From NCBI GenBank assembly GCA_002946415.1, contig NJPS01000033.1, positions 868,001 through 932,000 of the forward strand: DNA of 64,000 nt, read 5' to 3'. Each line of letters opens with the position of its first letter. The first letter of the stretch is position 1. The notes beneath the pieces are model-generated. The model saw only the letters and a list, made by a program, of their open reading frames with translations, did no database searches and was not told the DNA's origin. A program made the translations under genes and the position numbers. Positions 25,261-36,270 of the stretch are shown here, piece by piece. Source of the DNA: Rutstroemia sp. NJR-2017a BVV2 (lineage: Eukaryota > Ascomycota > Leotiomycetes > Helotiales > Rutstroemiaceae).

Positions 25261-28200
25261 ATGTCAGCCTCATTCTCCGCAGCCTCGAGTACTCTAACGA
25301 GGACTCGAGGAGCTATTCTCCTGCTCACAACATGCGTCGCTGCGTATGGCATTTACTATCTCAATAATATAGATGCTGATGGTCCATCGAGTCGATCCTC
25401 CAATGGTGGCCTTCGCCGAAGCAATGCTGTCCATCGACGACACCGACGATCGTCAACAGTTCAAACGTCGGAAGAGTCCTCTGCGCCCTCAAACCCTTTA
25501 CCTGTCGACGAAGATGCAAATATTGTGGCTAGACCTCTGACCGATGGAGAAACTGTGGTTGACCAAGATGAATTTCTGTATCCAGGAAGAGCGCCCACAG
25601 GAGACATCCATCGCAATGGTCAGAATGTGGTTCAACTTCTTTTCCGGGTCTCTGAGGATGCTACCAGAAGAAACGCGTATGTTCATCGAGGTTGTGGCTG
25701 CAACTCTTGCGGAGTTGTGCCGATTCGAGGAATCAGATATAGATGCGCGAATTGTGCAGATTTTGACCTCTGCGAAGGATGTGAGGCACAAGGGCTGCAT
25801 ACAAAGACGCATATCTTCTACAAAGTCAGAATACCAGCTCCATCTTTCGGTCCAAGGCAAATTCAACCCGTGTGGTATTCTGGCGATCCAGATCGCAACG
25901 CAAGGGTTTTATCGAAGGAAATGATTGCGAAATTCTCACGAGAAACCGGATTTGAACGACCTGAACTGGAAGCATACTGGGAACAATGGACTTTTATGGC
26001 AAATGCAGATTGGCGTGACGACCCTGATGACATCAGATTGGCTATGGACAGGAGGACATTTGAGCGATGCCTTGTACCTTCCGGTGGATATCGAAACACA
26101 ACACCAAGTCTCATTTTCGACCGGATGTTTGCCTTCTATGACACAAATAAGGATGATCTCATCGGGTTTTCAGAGTTTCTACACGGTCTTGCCTATCGCA
26201 AAAAGAAAGATAAATGGACGAAGATCTTTGAAGGCTATGATATTGATGAGGATGGCTACGTGGATAGGAAAGACTTTTTGCGTATGTTCCGATCATATTA
26301 TGTTTTGTATCGCCAGATGCATAGAGACATGCTGGAAGGTTTGGATGATCAACAAATGATGAGTACAGACGCACACGTACTCGTCAATAGTCGACAACCA
26401 TTGAGCGGCGCCTTCGGCCAAGAAGGAGGCAGATATCCTTCTGCTCCTGATCAGCGCTCCGGCGAAGGGAAAGGTGTTCGTAATGGAGAACTAGAAATCA
26501 ATGACGGAAGAGGAGTCCTGCGAGAAAGCAGTAACGATACAGGGAATAGAGAAGACATTCTTCGACATGGCCTGGGTCAAAGGTCTTCAGGACTTCCAAA
26601 CATCTTTGGCTTTGCAAGAAATTCGCGTGGGTACTGGCAAGGGCAAATCAGTCCTCCAGTCTCCCTCACTGCCCTTTCTGATCTTATTGAACGGATTACT
26701 AATGAGAGGGTCAACCATATTTCCTCTCCGGACGGACAGCCGGAAGCGCATTCGGATGATGATCACGACGATGAAACAGGTGATCGCGCAGGCGCCGATG
26801 CGGCTTGGGCACAATACCAGCAGGAGCTCCACATCACCGACGCTGATGTTGCAATGATGTGTGGTCCAGGGTTCCGCTTAGCCAATCTCCCTCGAAGTTT
26901 GCGCCCTTTTGTAATTACCCATGTCCAGCAGAAACTTGAAGCTCAAAATGTGGTACATGACCGCTGGAAGCGACGTCAATTCTACACCGACGAAGAAGAA
27001 GGAGCAACAGCACCAGAAGATTGGGATGAAGCGGAAGATGTCCTGACTCGGAACGGTCTTTCAGGAGACAGCTCGAAATTTCAATCTCAGCATCGACCAA
27101 GCATCCACTCTCGATCATCCTCAAAGGTACGGTTTGCAGAAGATATGGACGACTTTGATACTCGCTCAAATCCGTCTACATCTTCACGAAGTGTGCCCGA
27201 GCGTTGGGGTGGCATGGAGATACCTGATGCCGAACGGGATGCAGGTAAAGAGATCTTATACCAAGTTACCCAACAAGCCTTCAATGAGCTTCTCGATCCA
27301 TTATTCAAAGAGAAGGAAGATTTGGCTCTCAAAGCCGCCGCGACAAAAGAGGACCGGGAAAAGTATAGACATTTGTTTAGTACTGAAAAGTTCACGAGAT
27401 GGGCCAATGCTAAGGCAGCCGAGGAAGAAAAGAGAGAGAATCCAAACCATATGAAGGTTCGCATATCGACTACTGAGCGATCCTCCAACGCCCAATCCGT
27501 ATGGCCTGATATACCTGAGGTTGAGGTCGATGAGATCAGAGAGCGACCGTTGGAGACACTTCTCAATGCAACAGGTTACACAGTTGAAGAGCCTGACGAA
27601 AATGAGTCGACGGAAGCAGTACCTGTTCCCGATTCGGCACCATCTCCTCCCAGTCTTGTTCCTCGTGCCGCTGTACCCGACGCAAATGCTGCCGTTGCAG
27701 ATTACCACGAGTTTGCCATCAATACATACCTTACCCCGGAGCAACGAGCTGAATATTATGCTGCCAATTCTCCTGGGATTCAGTCGCCTACGGGTGCGCA
27801 GGACGCAATAAACAATGAGGACTCTCAAGATACAAGCATATTCCAGCACCAGCAAACAGAGACTTTACTATCATCTCAATCAACTCCACAACGAACACCT
27901 TCACCATCGAGCCCTGCTCTATCGCCTTACAGAGATCCTACTCTTCCACAGTTCCGACCTAATACTGATGCCAATACCTCACTTCCTGAACCACCGCGTT
28001 TGGAAGCTGAGCCCATGGCTACCTCCAGTAACCCCGAGAGCTCGTCCATCTCTAATAAAAAAGAAAAGAAACAGAAAGTACCTAGCAGAGAAAAATTATA
28101 CAAGTTGTGGAAATTAGACAAGATAACGCGAGAAGGCAAGGAGCGTGGTGGATTGGGGAAGCTGAATTTTAAAGAATTCGAGAAGGCAGTGAAGAAGCAG

Positions 28201-28266
28201 GCTGGGAGTGGTAAAAGCAATGCCATGGATTATTTGGGGAGCTGGATTGAGTTCTGTATTCCTTAG
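25261..28266 (+). CDS. Membrane-anchored ZZ zinc-finger and EF-hand protein
   Basis: A single uninterrupted frame of 1001 residues. A short N-terminal hydrophobic segment (residues about 18-36, AILLLTTCVAAYGIYYL) is a likely membrane anchor. The ZZ-type zinc finger is at about 140-187 (CGCNSCGVVPIRGIRYRC, then CANCADFDLCEGC). Two EF-hands follow: DTNKDDLIGFSE (about 293) and DIDEDGYVDRKD (about 325), the second with Asp instead of Glu at position 12. The C-terminal half is acidic, Ser/Pro-rich and mostly disordered, ending in a basic helical part. This architecture is common in Pezizomycotina as an uncharacterised calcium-binding protein; its process is unknown. ZZ domains often bind N-terminal or histone peptides, but nothing here proves that. 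Confidence 0.85.
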   Translation: MSASFSAASSTLTRTRGAILLLTTCVAAYGIYYLNNIDADGPSSRSSNGGLRRSNAVHRRHRRSSTVQTSEESSAPSNPLPVDEDANIVARPLTDGETVVDQDEFLYPGRAPTGDIHRNGQNVVQLLFRVSEDATRRNAYVHRGCGCNSCGVVPIRGIRYRCANCADFDLCEGCEAQGLHTKTHIFYKVRIPAPSFGPRQIQPVWYSGDPDRNARVLSKEMIAKFSRETGFERPELEAYWEQWTFMANADWRDDPDDIRLAMDRRTFERCLVPSGGYRNTTPSLIFDRMFAFYDTNKDDLIGFSEFLHGLAYRKKKDKWTKIFEGYDIDEDGYVDRKDFLRMFRSYYVLYRQMHRDMLEGLDDQQMMSTDAHVLVNSRQPLSGAFGQEGGRYPSAPDQRSGEGKGVRNGELEINDGRGVLRESSNDTGNREDILRHGLGQRSSGLPNIFGFARNSRGYWQGQISPPVSLTALSDLIERITNERVNHISSPDGQPEAHSDDDHDDETGDRAGADAAWAQYQQELHITDADVAMMCGPGFRLANLPRSLRPFVITHVQQKLEAQNVVHDRWKRRQFYTDEEEGATAPEDWDEAEDVLTRNGLSGDSSKFQSQHRPSIHSRSSSKVRFAEDMDDFDTRSNPSTSSRSVPERWGGMEIPDAERDAGKEILYQVTQQAFNELLDPLFKEKEDLALKAAATKEDREKYRHLFSTEKFTRWANAKAAEEEKRENPNHMKVRISTTERSSNAQSVWPDIPEVEVDEIRERPLETLLNATGYTVEEPDENESTEAVPVPDSAPSPPSLVPRAAVPDANAAVADYHEFAINTYLTPEQRAEYYAANSPGIQSPTGAQDAINNEDSQDTSIFQHQQTETLLSSQSTPQRTPSPSSPALSPYRDPTLPQFRPNTDANTSLPEPPRLEAEPMATSSNPESSSISNKKEKKQKVPSREKLYKLWKLDKITREGKERGGLGKLNFKEFEKAVKKQAGSGKSNAMDYLGSWIEFCIP

Positions 28267-28857
28267 GGGTCTGCGGGAAGACAATGGAGAATTTGGGGGG
28301 AGCTTCTATGACGACTATGGTTATGAAAAGGGGGTTTAATTGATGAGAAAATGACCTAGGGAGATACGGGTGTATTATAAAGAGGCCGAGGCGTCTCATA
28401 GGAGGTAGAAATGTATGATCAATGATAGCTTTGAGGATACTACTTCGAGTTGAAGTAAGTGATAATTTTTGCTCATTGTGGGGATGGCACCACTGCATTA
28501 TGGCACAGGCGCATTCAAGTCAAAGTTCTCTGAAAATATCTACTAAGTCTTGCTGAAAGTTCCAGCGTCCTGGATAACTAGTGTTCTCACAGATTGGCGC
28601 GGTGGTTATTTACAGGTATGAAACGCATCTACGAGCAAAGCGGGGAAGTCTCGTGTAAGGGTGATGGAATCTGGATGAACCTTTCCTTTCTACTTAAGCC
28701 AACTGAAAAATGAATGCGCCAGAATATCAGCCCAAGAACAGCTACCAAGTTGTGATCGTCTTATCCTATTATTTCTTGTATGGCTTGCTTTCTCCTGTAA
28801 GCCTTGACGAAAGTCCTCCTATGTTTACTTGGCCTTACGATCTCTCCCAGTGCCTGG
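28267..28857. other. Convergent intergenic region
   Basis: About 590 bases between the ZZ/EF-hand gene and the convergent small gene. Only short frames; nothing recognisable. Confidence 0.45.
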
Positions 28858-29436
28858 TCATCCTTCATAGAGAGTCCGTCCTAATTCTTCTTCTTGGATT
28901 TTCTCGTTTCCTGATTGTATCTTCCCCTGATCTGCTCCGGGTCTAATATCCCATCGTTCACGGCCTTTTTCAATAAAGGATAGTTTTTGATAATATCTTT
29001 CCACTTTGGGGTTTCGTTGCCCTGGTGCTGATCTCGCGCTCTCCCAGCAGCCATTACTTCCCGATCCAAGGCTGGCTCCTTGTCTCCATCGGAACTTCTT
29101 TCCGTCGGATTTGCCAGTCGTAACCCTTTCCGTCCATCGCGGGTCGTTCACTAATTGGTTTATTCTGTTTTGCTTTTCTTCATCTGTGTAACCTTTAAAG
29201 AGATTTGGATACTTTTGGTCTACGAGTTTCCAATCCGTTACTTGTATGCGACCACCATTCTCCCCAGCCACAAAGTAAGTGTGTATCATCATCGCGGCGT
29301 CCCTTTTATCGGTGAACTTGGATTCCTTGCGTATTTCCTTAGTCTTCCTTGTATCACCTCTGGAGCCGTCGCGTTCAGTGGAACGGGGGCGCTTGCTGCC
29401 CGAGGGTTTAGGATCGCCGGAGCCAGAGGACGACAT
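28858..29436 (-). CDS. Small basic hydrophilic protein, unknown function
   Basis: A continuous minus-strand frame of 192 residues from the ATG at 29436 (the reading frame extends further upstream, but the MSSSGSGDPKPSG start looks natural). The N-terminal 60 residues are Ser/Lys/Arg-rich and disordered. Residues about 60-110 (GGRIQVTDWKLVDQKYPNLF) form a folded-looking segment with regularly spaced aromatic residues, reminiscent of Myb/SANT-like modules but not clearly one. Past about residue 120 a second frame (28881-29069) is equally or more protein-like, reading TPKWKDIIKNYPLLKKAVND and ending in a Lys-rich tail. The true C-terminus is therefore uncertain: frameshift, sequencing error or unusual splicing are possible. 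Confidence 0.5.
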   Translation of the reverse strand: MSSSGSGDPKPSGSKRPRSTERDGSRGDTRKTKEIRKESKFTDKRDAAMMIHTYFVAGENGGRIQVTDWKLVDQKYPNLFKGYTDEEKQNRINQLVNDPRWTERVTTGKSDGKKFRWRQGASLGSGSNGCWESARSAPGQRNPKVERYYQKLSFIEKGRERWDIRPGADQGKIQSGNEKIQEEELGRTLYEG

Positions 29437-30412
29437 TTCGTATAGTAGCTGAAGTAAGAGTATTGGTTTGCTAAGGTTTATAAATGCTTTCAAGTCACTT
29501 TTGACTTTGACTTTGATTTATTGTAAAGTTTTTGGTGCGTTTTGGGACGTGAAAGGTGATGATATATGAGATGAATACATGTTCTCGTCCGCATATAGAG
29601 AGTAATATATACTTGATGCCTTCATGCAATCTCTAGTCGTTTTACATGTTGGCTGGAAACTTTTCTTGATATTAAGTGATGCCTAGAGAATAAGAGCAGG
29701 CTTAGGCCATGAGACCTTTTCCTACAGGAGAGGATCAACCCCATAGAAATGCGGGGAGGCCCTGGATGTATAGAAAGAAAACTGATGCCTACGGGCACCC
29801 AAGATCTAAAATTCTATGTGAAAGTATTTCGATATCCCTCCCCTCCCCCGGCGTTTCCAACCAAATTTCGAGTCCACTCACGTGTGCAGTGCCTTTTCTG
29901 TAGGGTGGTGGTTTTGTTCTCGAATCCCCAATGCGGAGCGGGACTGAGCAGTGAGTGCTACGGTGGGAGCCTGATGGTTGGGAACAACGAGCTGATATGG
30001 TGAGTGGAGTAGCGCAAGCGACTTGATTTAATCGGGAGCTTGTTCGTGGTAATTTACAAAACAACATAAGTCGTTTGAATGATAACGATCTATGACATCT
30101 CTTAGGTTGCGAAGGTCGTCGCAAGCGACAACAAGAACACTACTTGGGTTGGATATCGAGCTACAATATAAATCATTTGTGATTCAAAAGATAACATTTT
30201 CCAAGCATCATACGTGGCCACGAAATTGAATTTTATAGTTTTGCCTACAGTTGACGAAAGTTCTGGCCCGCAGAAGTTTGAGAATATGGCAAAGTCGACG
30301 CGTACTGAGCATTTCGGAGACAGACCTCAACCAACCCTCCAGTTCCAGACACACTGCAGTGTCACATCTTGTCACATCCAAGATACGCTCGCCTGACACA
30401 CAGCTGCATTGA
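29437..30412. other. Intergenic region
   Basis: Nearly 1 kb between two minus-strand genes, containing the promoter of the small basic protein gene and the 3' side of the DJ-1-like gene. No convincing ORF or repeat. Confidence 0.45.
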
Positions 30413-31189
30413 TTAAGCAGACACGCCATGCTGTTGCGGGAAGACTCGATCCCCATTCACATCTCTCGGTTCGTAATCCAACAAAGAGAATCCCAACTTG
30501 ACCAGCTCCGGAGGATAGTTCTTCATGACCCAATGAGCCACCATATCCATACCCGCGCAAGCCCCACCCGCAGTCCAGACGTTCCCGTCAACAACCCATT
30601 GCGTCTCCTTCGTCCACTTCACTTTCGGATTGATCTGTTTGGCGGCTTCAACCATGACATGGTTTACAGTCGCATTCTTCCCGTCGAGAACACCGGACTC
30701 TGACATGGTGAGGGCACCGGTGCAGGTTGCAAATATAATCTTCCCGGCGTTAACATGGTTGCGGATGAATTGCTTGAAGGTCTCGGGAAGATGGTAATTG
30801 ATGGCGTCGGGTCCACCGATGAGAAGAAGATCGAGTGGTGGGCACTTCTCAATGGTGGTCGAGGGAAGGACCTTGAAGCCTGCGGTGAGCTCCACGGGGT
30901 CCATGGTGTCATTGATGTGGTGGAATTCGATGTCGATGGCTTTCTCGGCCATGCCGGCTGCTCCTGGCGTTCCTCCTGATTCAATGCTAGCCATGAGAGA
31001 TTTTGACTGCAGAAGGGTTAGTGATCAATGAATTGTCTGTTCCGTGAAAATTTGGAGATGGGGTGGACTGTCATAAGAGAAGAAAGTTGAAGTGTTGATA
31101 CTTACACAGATTGAGAGCACATCCAAAGGCATAGCAACGTCAACGGTTTGGTATGGGACCATAAGGACACCGAACTGGATTGGAGCCAT
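30413..31189 (-). CDS. DJ-1/PfpI family protein (isocyanide hydratase-like)
   Basis: Two minus-strand exons (31189-31106 and 31006-30413) around a 99-base intron give 225 residues. The N-terminus (MAPIQFGVLMVPYQTVDVA) is the first strand and helix of the DJ-1/PfpI fold. The nucleophile elbow FATCTGA places the reactive cysteine at residue 123, and GGACAGMD is a second conserved block. Fungal members with this layout resemble isocyanide hydratase/ThiJ-like enzymes rather than the protease branch; substrate is unknown. The protein may act in stress defence or detoxification. It lies next to, but may not belong to, the accessory island that follows. Confidence 0.82.
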
Positions 31190-31816
31190 GGTTTCGATTG
31201 TGATATTGTGTGGAGGTTGTGTTTTGGTTGGAGGTGATGTTTTTGGTGGAAGTTGGACTGATTGACGAATAGGTGATAGAAGACAAGTAAGTTGGACTGG
31301 ATCTTTGGCAATATTTGATCATTCGAGAGCATTGAAGCCCATTTATAGAAAAGGTAACGGAGCTTCACATGAATGCAATGAAGTCCCTATATCCCTCGCT
31401 AAACCATCCATCGCGTTGACATCCATCCGCGTTTCACAGTCCGGATGTACACCGGATATAGAAAAGGGAGTCCAATATCCCGCGAAATACGCTAGCTGAA
31501 AGGAATAAAAACCGTCGGAACTTAGTCGCCTCGAGGATTCCTCCGTTCAAGTCAATGCCATCGCCACTATATCCGTTCCTATCTGCAAAAGTCACAAAAA
31601 GGTCACAAGAAGGTCACGTGTAATCACGACCTATTTAAGGTTACAGCCAAAGCGCAGAAATGTGACAGCCAATCATACGCCATCCCTATCGCGTCTCGGT
31701 GAAGAGAAAGCTACTCAACTTGGAATACTTGTTCCTGAATCCTGATACCCTCTATAAAAGACCCAGCAGGCTCTCCATAATGACCGAAAGGACATTTCTT
31801 GCTTCTCGTGCCAAAA
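31190..31816. other. Divergent promoter region with an overlapping uORF
   Basis: About 630 bases between the DJ-1-like gene (minus) and the zinc-cluster gene (plus). It contains the repeated motif AAAGGTCACAAGAAGGTCACG (31597-31617) as a short direct repeat of AAGGTCAC, a candidate regulator site. An upstream ORF starts at 31780. Confidence 0.45.
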
Positions 31817-31851
31817 ATGTCTTCCCGCTCAAACGCCTCCGCTGTTGCTAG
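31780..31851 (+). CDS. Upstream ORF overlapping the zinc-cluster gene start
   Basis: A 23-codon frame begins at ATG 31780 and ends at TAG 31849-31851, overlapping the main ATG (31817) out of frame. If included in the mRNA it would reduce translation of the main protein. It is as likely that transcription starts downstream of it. Confidence 0.3.
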   Translation: MTERTFLASRAKNVFPLKRLRCC

Positions 31852-33075
31852 CAAGAATGAACTCTTCCTTACTAGCACCTTTCGTGCCACAAGAATCTCA
31901 AAGAAGCCTCTGAAAAGAAGCAACTTCAACCCCAAGAGACGCCAAGAAGTGAAAGCAATGCGAACTCGAGGCGCTTGCCTCAGATGCCGTCTTTTGCGAA
32001 TCCCGGTGAGCACACTTGTCGTATTATGTGGTTATGTGAATGTTAACCTAAATGTTTGCAGTGCTCACATGATGATTGCTGTACGAAATGTAAAAGCTTG
32101 ACACTAGTCAATTACAACCAGGAGAGGAAAACATTGTGGTTCTCCGGATGCATCAGGACGGGATTACTGGATGTGAGTATTTTTGATCTGGGTGAGTGAG
32201 GATTTCTTCTACATCCAGCGCGCAGAAACAATCGCTGATAGAATTATCTAGATAACGTGAGCATAGACATGCGTCAAGAATTATCTGCAAAAGGGATGAA
32301 CGCTGCTTTCGATTTAATTAAGCTTGAGTACAATTGCAGTGTGGACTGGAATCCAGATTCACTCGCAAATGATGTGGTGCAATGGCTCAACGACCCTTCA
32401 GCATCCCAAACAAGTAAATTCGGTATTCTGTCATGTCCCAATTTTCGGGATTTAATAAACTCATACGAATTTGGCGACGCCGGATTCGGAGCGGCATTCC
32501 AAAAGGTGATGATGATGTCCACAGAGGTGTTCTCATATGGCACGCTTGAGGAATGGGACCAGGTAAGCCTCACGTTCGAGGAAATGAAGTTGGTTGGAGC
32601 GTTGTCTGGACAGAAGTGGCTTGAACTACTCGAAAAGCAGTTGAAGTCTCACATTCTAGCTTCCCGAACGAAGGAACACCTCCAGTTATTGTTCTTGCTG
32701 GTCTTTGGCACTATCCTCGCCGTTGGATACACGATCCCGCTTGAATCTGAAAATTTGAAATACGTATGTCGCGCATTTGTGATATCCATGGATCAACACT
32801 GCTGATGTGGGTACATCTAGAATGTGAAGCTACCAGAGAAGCAGAGTTTTGCAGCAACGCAAGAATTCCTCTGCAAGATCCTGGCTCACTACATGGTCTT
32901 TTTAGCAACCAAGTTGACGCTTCCAATGACAGAAGTCACAGAGAAGCAGATTGTGATAACGCCGCACAAATTCTGGGAAAAGGAAGATCCAATCTTCGGG
33001 GCAAGCATTTTCGAAGACAATTGGGGCGAAGATTACCGCACGGTCTTCTATATCGAGCATAATCTTCGCTTTTGA
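31817..33075 (+). CDS. Small fungal zinc-cluster-type regulator (Zn2Cys6-like)
   Basis: Four exons (31817-32005, 32062-32191, 32252-32763, 32821-33075) give 361 residues. Around residues 55-100 a basic stretch (KRRQEVKAMRTRG) leads into cysteines CLRC, then CSHDDCCTKC, and a further Cys about 20 residues later (SGCIR). The third pair crosses the first intron. This resembles the divergent Zn2Cys6-type proteins abundant in Leotiomycetes, where spacing is looser than in Gal4. The remaining 270 residues have no classical MHR domain. A DNA-binding regulatory role is inferred from the cysteine pattern only. It neighbours a BBE oxidase, so it may control the local module. Confidence 0.7.
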
Positions 33076-33453
33076 TGTGTTACGAGGCATAGTCACAGTA
33101 CTTTAATGTGAGAATGTGTAGATAAGGGGACTTGGCGAGATTGCTTGTTTAGGGATTGAAGCCTAGGGATTCTGTTGAGACGGGGAGCCAAAATGAGGGA
33201 GAGAGTTGTAGAAGGTAGCATGACTTAAGTTTCGTTATGTCGTTTTATAGATAAGATACCATTACACCATTTACGTTTGCCTCATCCTGCAAGCAGTTGT
33301 GCCCTTTGTCTTCCCCTCCTCCTCTCGCCCATTGACGCTTCATCTCCCACCTCCTTCCGTAACCTCTCATCTACGCCTACACCGTTCGGCAAGCGGCGCA
33401 AACTCATTTACGCGAATAACTCGACTGCGCCGCTTCGCCTCTATATCCAACTA
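33076..33453. other. Convergent intergenic region with a relic repeat
   Basis: About 380 bases between two convergent genes. Around 33370-33420 it carries a diverged copy of the repeat found at 35.7 kb (see repeats). Confidence 0.5.
33370..33420. repeat. Dispersed repeat, copy A (partial)
   Basis: The stretch TTCGGCAAGCGGCGCAAACT (33384-33403) and its continuation matches TTCGGTAAGCGACGCAAACT at 35770-35789, with most differences being C/T or G/A transitions. Only this part of the element is recognisable here. Confidence 0.6.
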
Positions 33454-35171
33454 TCATGCTTTTGATAATTTGAATCCAGAATTCTGAAGGGTCTGGAATA
33501 CTGCATTAGGATCGTATTTCTTAGCTACTGCTTGAATTGTAGCAAGGTTCGTAGTCCCATAACTCTTCAGTGGATCTTGTTGGTATCCTGCATCGTTCAT
33601 GAACTGAAAGGCCAGAAGCTCTCCCCTAGCCGAGGCAGTAGATCGTAAACTAGAAATGAGAGAATTGATTTGAGCCTTGGCGGTCGCATCTTCTGTATCA
33701 GCTGTCCATGTGACGGCAAGAGAAAGGACTTTTACGTGTGTTAGTAGCGAGTATTTTATAGTTGAGGGAACGCTTACCAGCTTGGCTGACGGGAGTCACA
33801 CCCATGACGTTTCCTCCCTTTACATTTGATTGCGCAACAGATGCAGCCCCAAGGGGTTGGAAGGTAAATACAATACTGTAGTCCGATGAGACGTTGGCAG
33901 ATGTAGCAACGGTGTTGTATGCATCAACCAATTCTTCATAAAGGGTCGCATTTGTGTTCACAGCAACGGTACCACACACTCGCCTAGAAATCAAAAGTTA
34001 GCAAGTGAATAGAATTAAAAGACAAGGTAATTACCCACTTTGCTGTACCTGGAGCGTTAGCTGCAATAGATACAGAAGATGCTGTGCCATTGGTGATTGG
34101 AACAGCAACTGCCAAAGGAGTAATAGAACTGAAAGCACTATATGCGGCGGGAGTAGTGGATTGCCATCCAAGGTACACAAAGCCAGCCACGAACATTCCA
34201 GAAGCAGATGTCAAGAAGAAGCCGGCATGCTTGTCATTATTCATTGCTGCTTCAACGGAGCTGGCAGCAGTGAGTACGGCGGCACTATCAGCGGCGCTGT
34301 ATACATTAAATGTGTACCAGACTTGGTAGTTCGGATAGGTATAAAGTTCGAACTCGGTGACAATACCAAAGTTTGGTCCACCTCCTTTGAGCGCCTTAAA
34401 GAGGTCGGCGTTTGTGTGTGCATTAGCATTCACAATCGTCGAGTCGGCGAGAACAACCTTAAAGTTCTTCACATTGTCGGCAGGCATACCCCAAAAGTTC
34501 GAGAAGTGGGACATTCCACCACCCAAAATCAAACCGCCAACTCCAACGTCAGATACTCGTCCGCCAACAACAGTAAGATGCTCGGTCTCCAGGGTGGTAT
34601 AGACATCAATCCATCTTGCTCCTGTTCCGACAAGAGCAGTAGTTTTATCGGATGATAGGGAGATTTGGTTGAGGGGACTGAGATCCAAAAGAACACCGGT
34701 TTTATCTACGCTTGCAAAGCCTGGGTTAGGGCTGTGACCACCACTACGAACAGCAAAGGTTGAGCCCAAAGTGGTAATAAGTTTGAGAGCGAGAGCCAAA
34801 TGGATGTTGCTTTGAATCTTAATGAAACAATTTGCAGGGAGCCGGCACGTGGTTGACCTAAACAGTATACGTCAGCATAAATTAGTCTAGCACACAATCA
34901 TAGAGAGGGCATACCAATTTACATCTTCTTCCGTGGTGTAATCGGACGATGATGGGGTGATAACATGAGCTCCAAAAATCAATTCACTAGCCAAGCAGAC
35001 ATACCCAGCCCGTGCCGTGGCTGCGGCTGTGGCAGCCTGCGTACCAATAGAATTGATTTCAGCTGCATTGCTCACAATTGCCGCCTCGAAAGTTACATCG
35101 ATGTCACGTTTTTGTGCGGATTTATCGCTGCGAAGAAGAGACAAAAGAGAATCTGAAAGTGAAGGAGCCAT
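33454..35171 (-). CDS. BBE-type FAD-linked oxidase
   Basis: Four minus-strand exons (35171-34915, 34857-34039, 33983-33778, 33728-33454) encode 518 residues. The PCMH-type FAD domain has VRSGGHSPNPG near residue 123, where the His is the usual covalent FAD link. GGRVSDVGVGGLILGGG follows; the second covalent Cys of bicovalent enzymes is not seen. The C-terminal BBE signature is present in altered form (DPNAVFQTLQNSGFKL). Such oxidases act on sugars, alcohols or alkaloid and polyketide intermediates; the substrate is unknown. Many relatives are secreted, but no clear signal peptide is visible (MAPSLSDSLLSLLRSDKSA), so either the start is elsewhere or the enzyme is intracellular. Its neighbours suggest an accessory pathway. 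Confidence 0.88.
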
Positions 35172-35662
35172 ATTAGTAAGATAGTGTACTAGATCGAGAT
35201 AGGTAAGAATAAGGAGTGAAGAAGGTCCGTGCCTGAAAGATCGCTAGGGGAAGGAGAAGTAGACGAAGAGATAGCGGGAGACTGTGCCAGGACTATATAT
35301 ACTGAGAATTGCAAGACAGTAAAGGCAATCAAGCCCGTGATTGATCGAAACAGCATCCTGTATGCAGTAATAGGGAAAAGTGGGATAAGCGTGCCTTTGA
35401 TGCGGAGGAAAGTACTGCAGATATAACTGTTGGGTAAGCCTGGAGACAGGGGTAAAGGAGTAACTGAATGATCACGTGGACCCTTCGTACGCGGGCTGAT
35501 GTTTGCCCGGGGAAGAGAGCTATATCCGGTTCAGATAAATTATTCCTTCGCATAAGTTAGAATCTCTGTCAAATTGTGACGATTCGATCGTATACACCAA
35601 CCTGGCAGTTGTCTGAGATCTGAAGCCGTAGGCCTGTAAGGAGACCCGCAAGCTAGTCGCAA

Positions 35663-35808
35663 CACCAGTTGGACTTCTCCAAACAGAAATCGCTCGCTTT
35701 CAATTCATATCGCTGATTCCCTTATATAGTATCCAGCAGGACATCCTGTCCCACGCTATCTATATACTATTCGGTAAGCGACGCAAACTCACTTACGTGA
35801 ATAAGAAG
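35663..35808. repeat. Dispersed repeat, copy B
   Basis: A segment from about 35668 (TTGGACTTCTCCAAACAGAA) to about 35805 aligns with 40421-40555, including CGCTCGCTTTC, ATATCGCTG, GTATCCAGC and ACGCTATCTATATACT. Copy C has an extra block of about 15 bases. No ORF or clear terminal inverted repeat; likely a transposon relic or solo LTR fragment. Confidence 0.7.
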
Positions 35809-35837
35809 CCCCGCTGATTTGGTAAGCTTTATCGGAC

Positions 35838-36180
35838 TCACTTTGACTCCGATCGAAACTTGTACATGTAATCAGTGCATGGTGTAGATCTGTCTCGTAC
35901 AGTACTAACATCAGATGATTTGTGAAAGGGGGTTTGAGGCTTCAGCGGGATTAATTAGTCTCCGATGTGAACTACAATATATGTAAGCAAATAAGTGGTG
36001 GTTATTCCTAACCCACACTAACTCTGGATAGTGCGTGGACCACTCCTTGATGTTGACAGATGTCCGCGCTTAATTTCAGTCAGAGCATCAACGGAGTCAA
36101 TTTGATCCCGATGTGAACTTGAACATATGTCAGCGGGCAACCGGCAGAGATATGGATATATATTTCCCAACCCGCACTGG
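35838..36180. repeat. Three diverged copies of a local module
   Basis: Related segments begin at about 35846 (CTCCGATCGAAACTTGTACA), 35960 (CTCCGATGTGAACTACAATA) and 36111 (TCCCGATGTGAACTTGAACA). The second and third continue with ATATGT and end with a shared CCTAACCCACACT / CCCAACCCGCACT. The spacing is about 115-150 bases. They lie directly upstream of the NmrA-like gene. Confidence 0.55.
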
Positions 36181-36270
36181 AGGAATAGACCAGAAAACAC
36201 TCAAACCTTTTAGTTCGTTCACATTGTATACTTTGTTCTCACATCCTCATTACTGTTAAACCTGATAATC

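Larger units (their letters stand above)
35172..36270. other. Intergenic region rich in diverged repeats
   Basis: About 1.1 kb between the BBE oxidase (minus) and the NmrA-like gene (plus), thus a divergent promoter region. It contains one copy of the dispersed repeat and three diverged copies of a local module (described separately). Confidence 0.6.
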
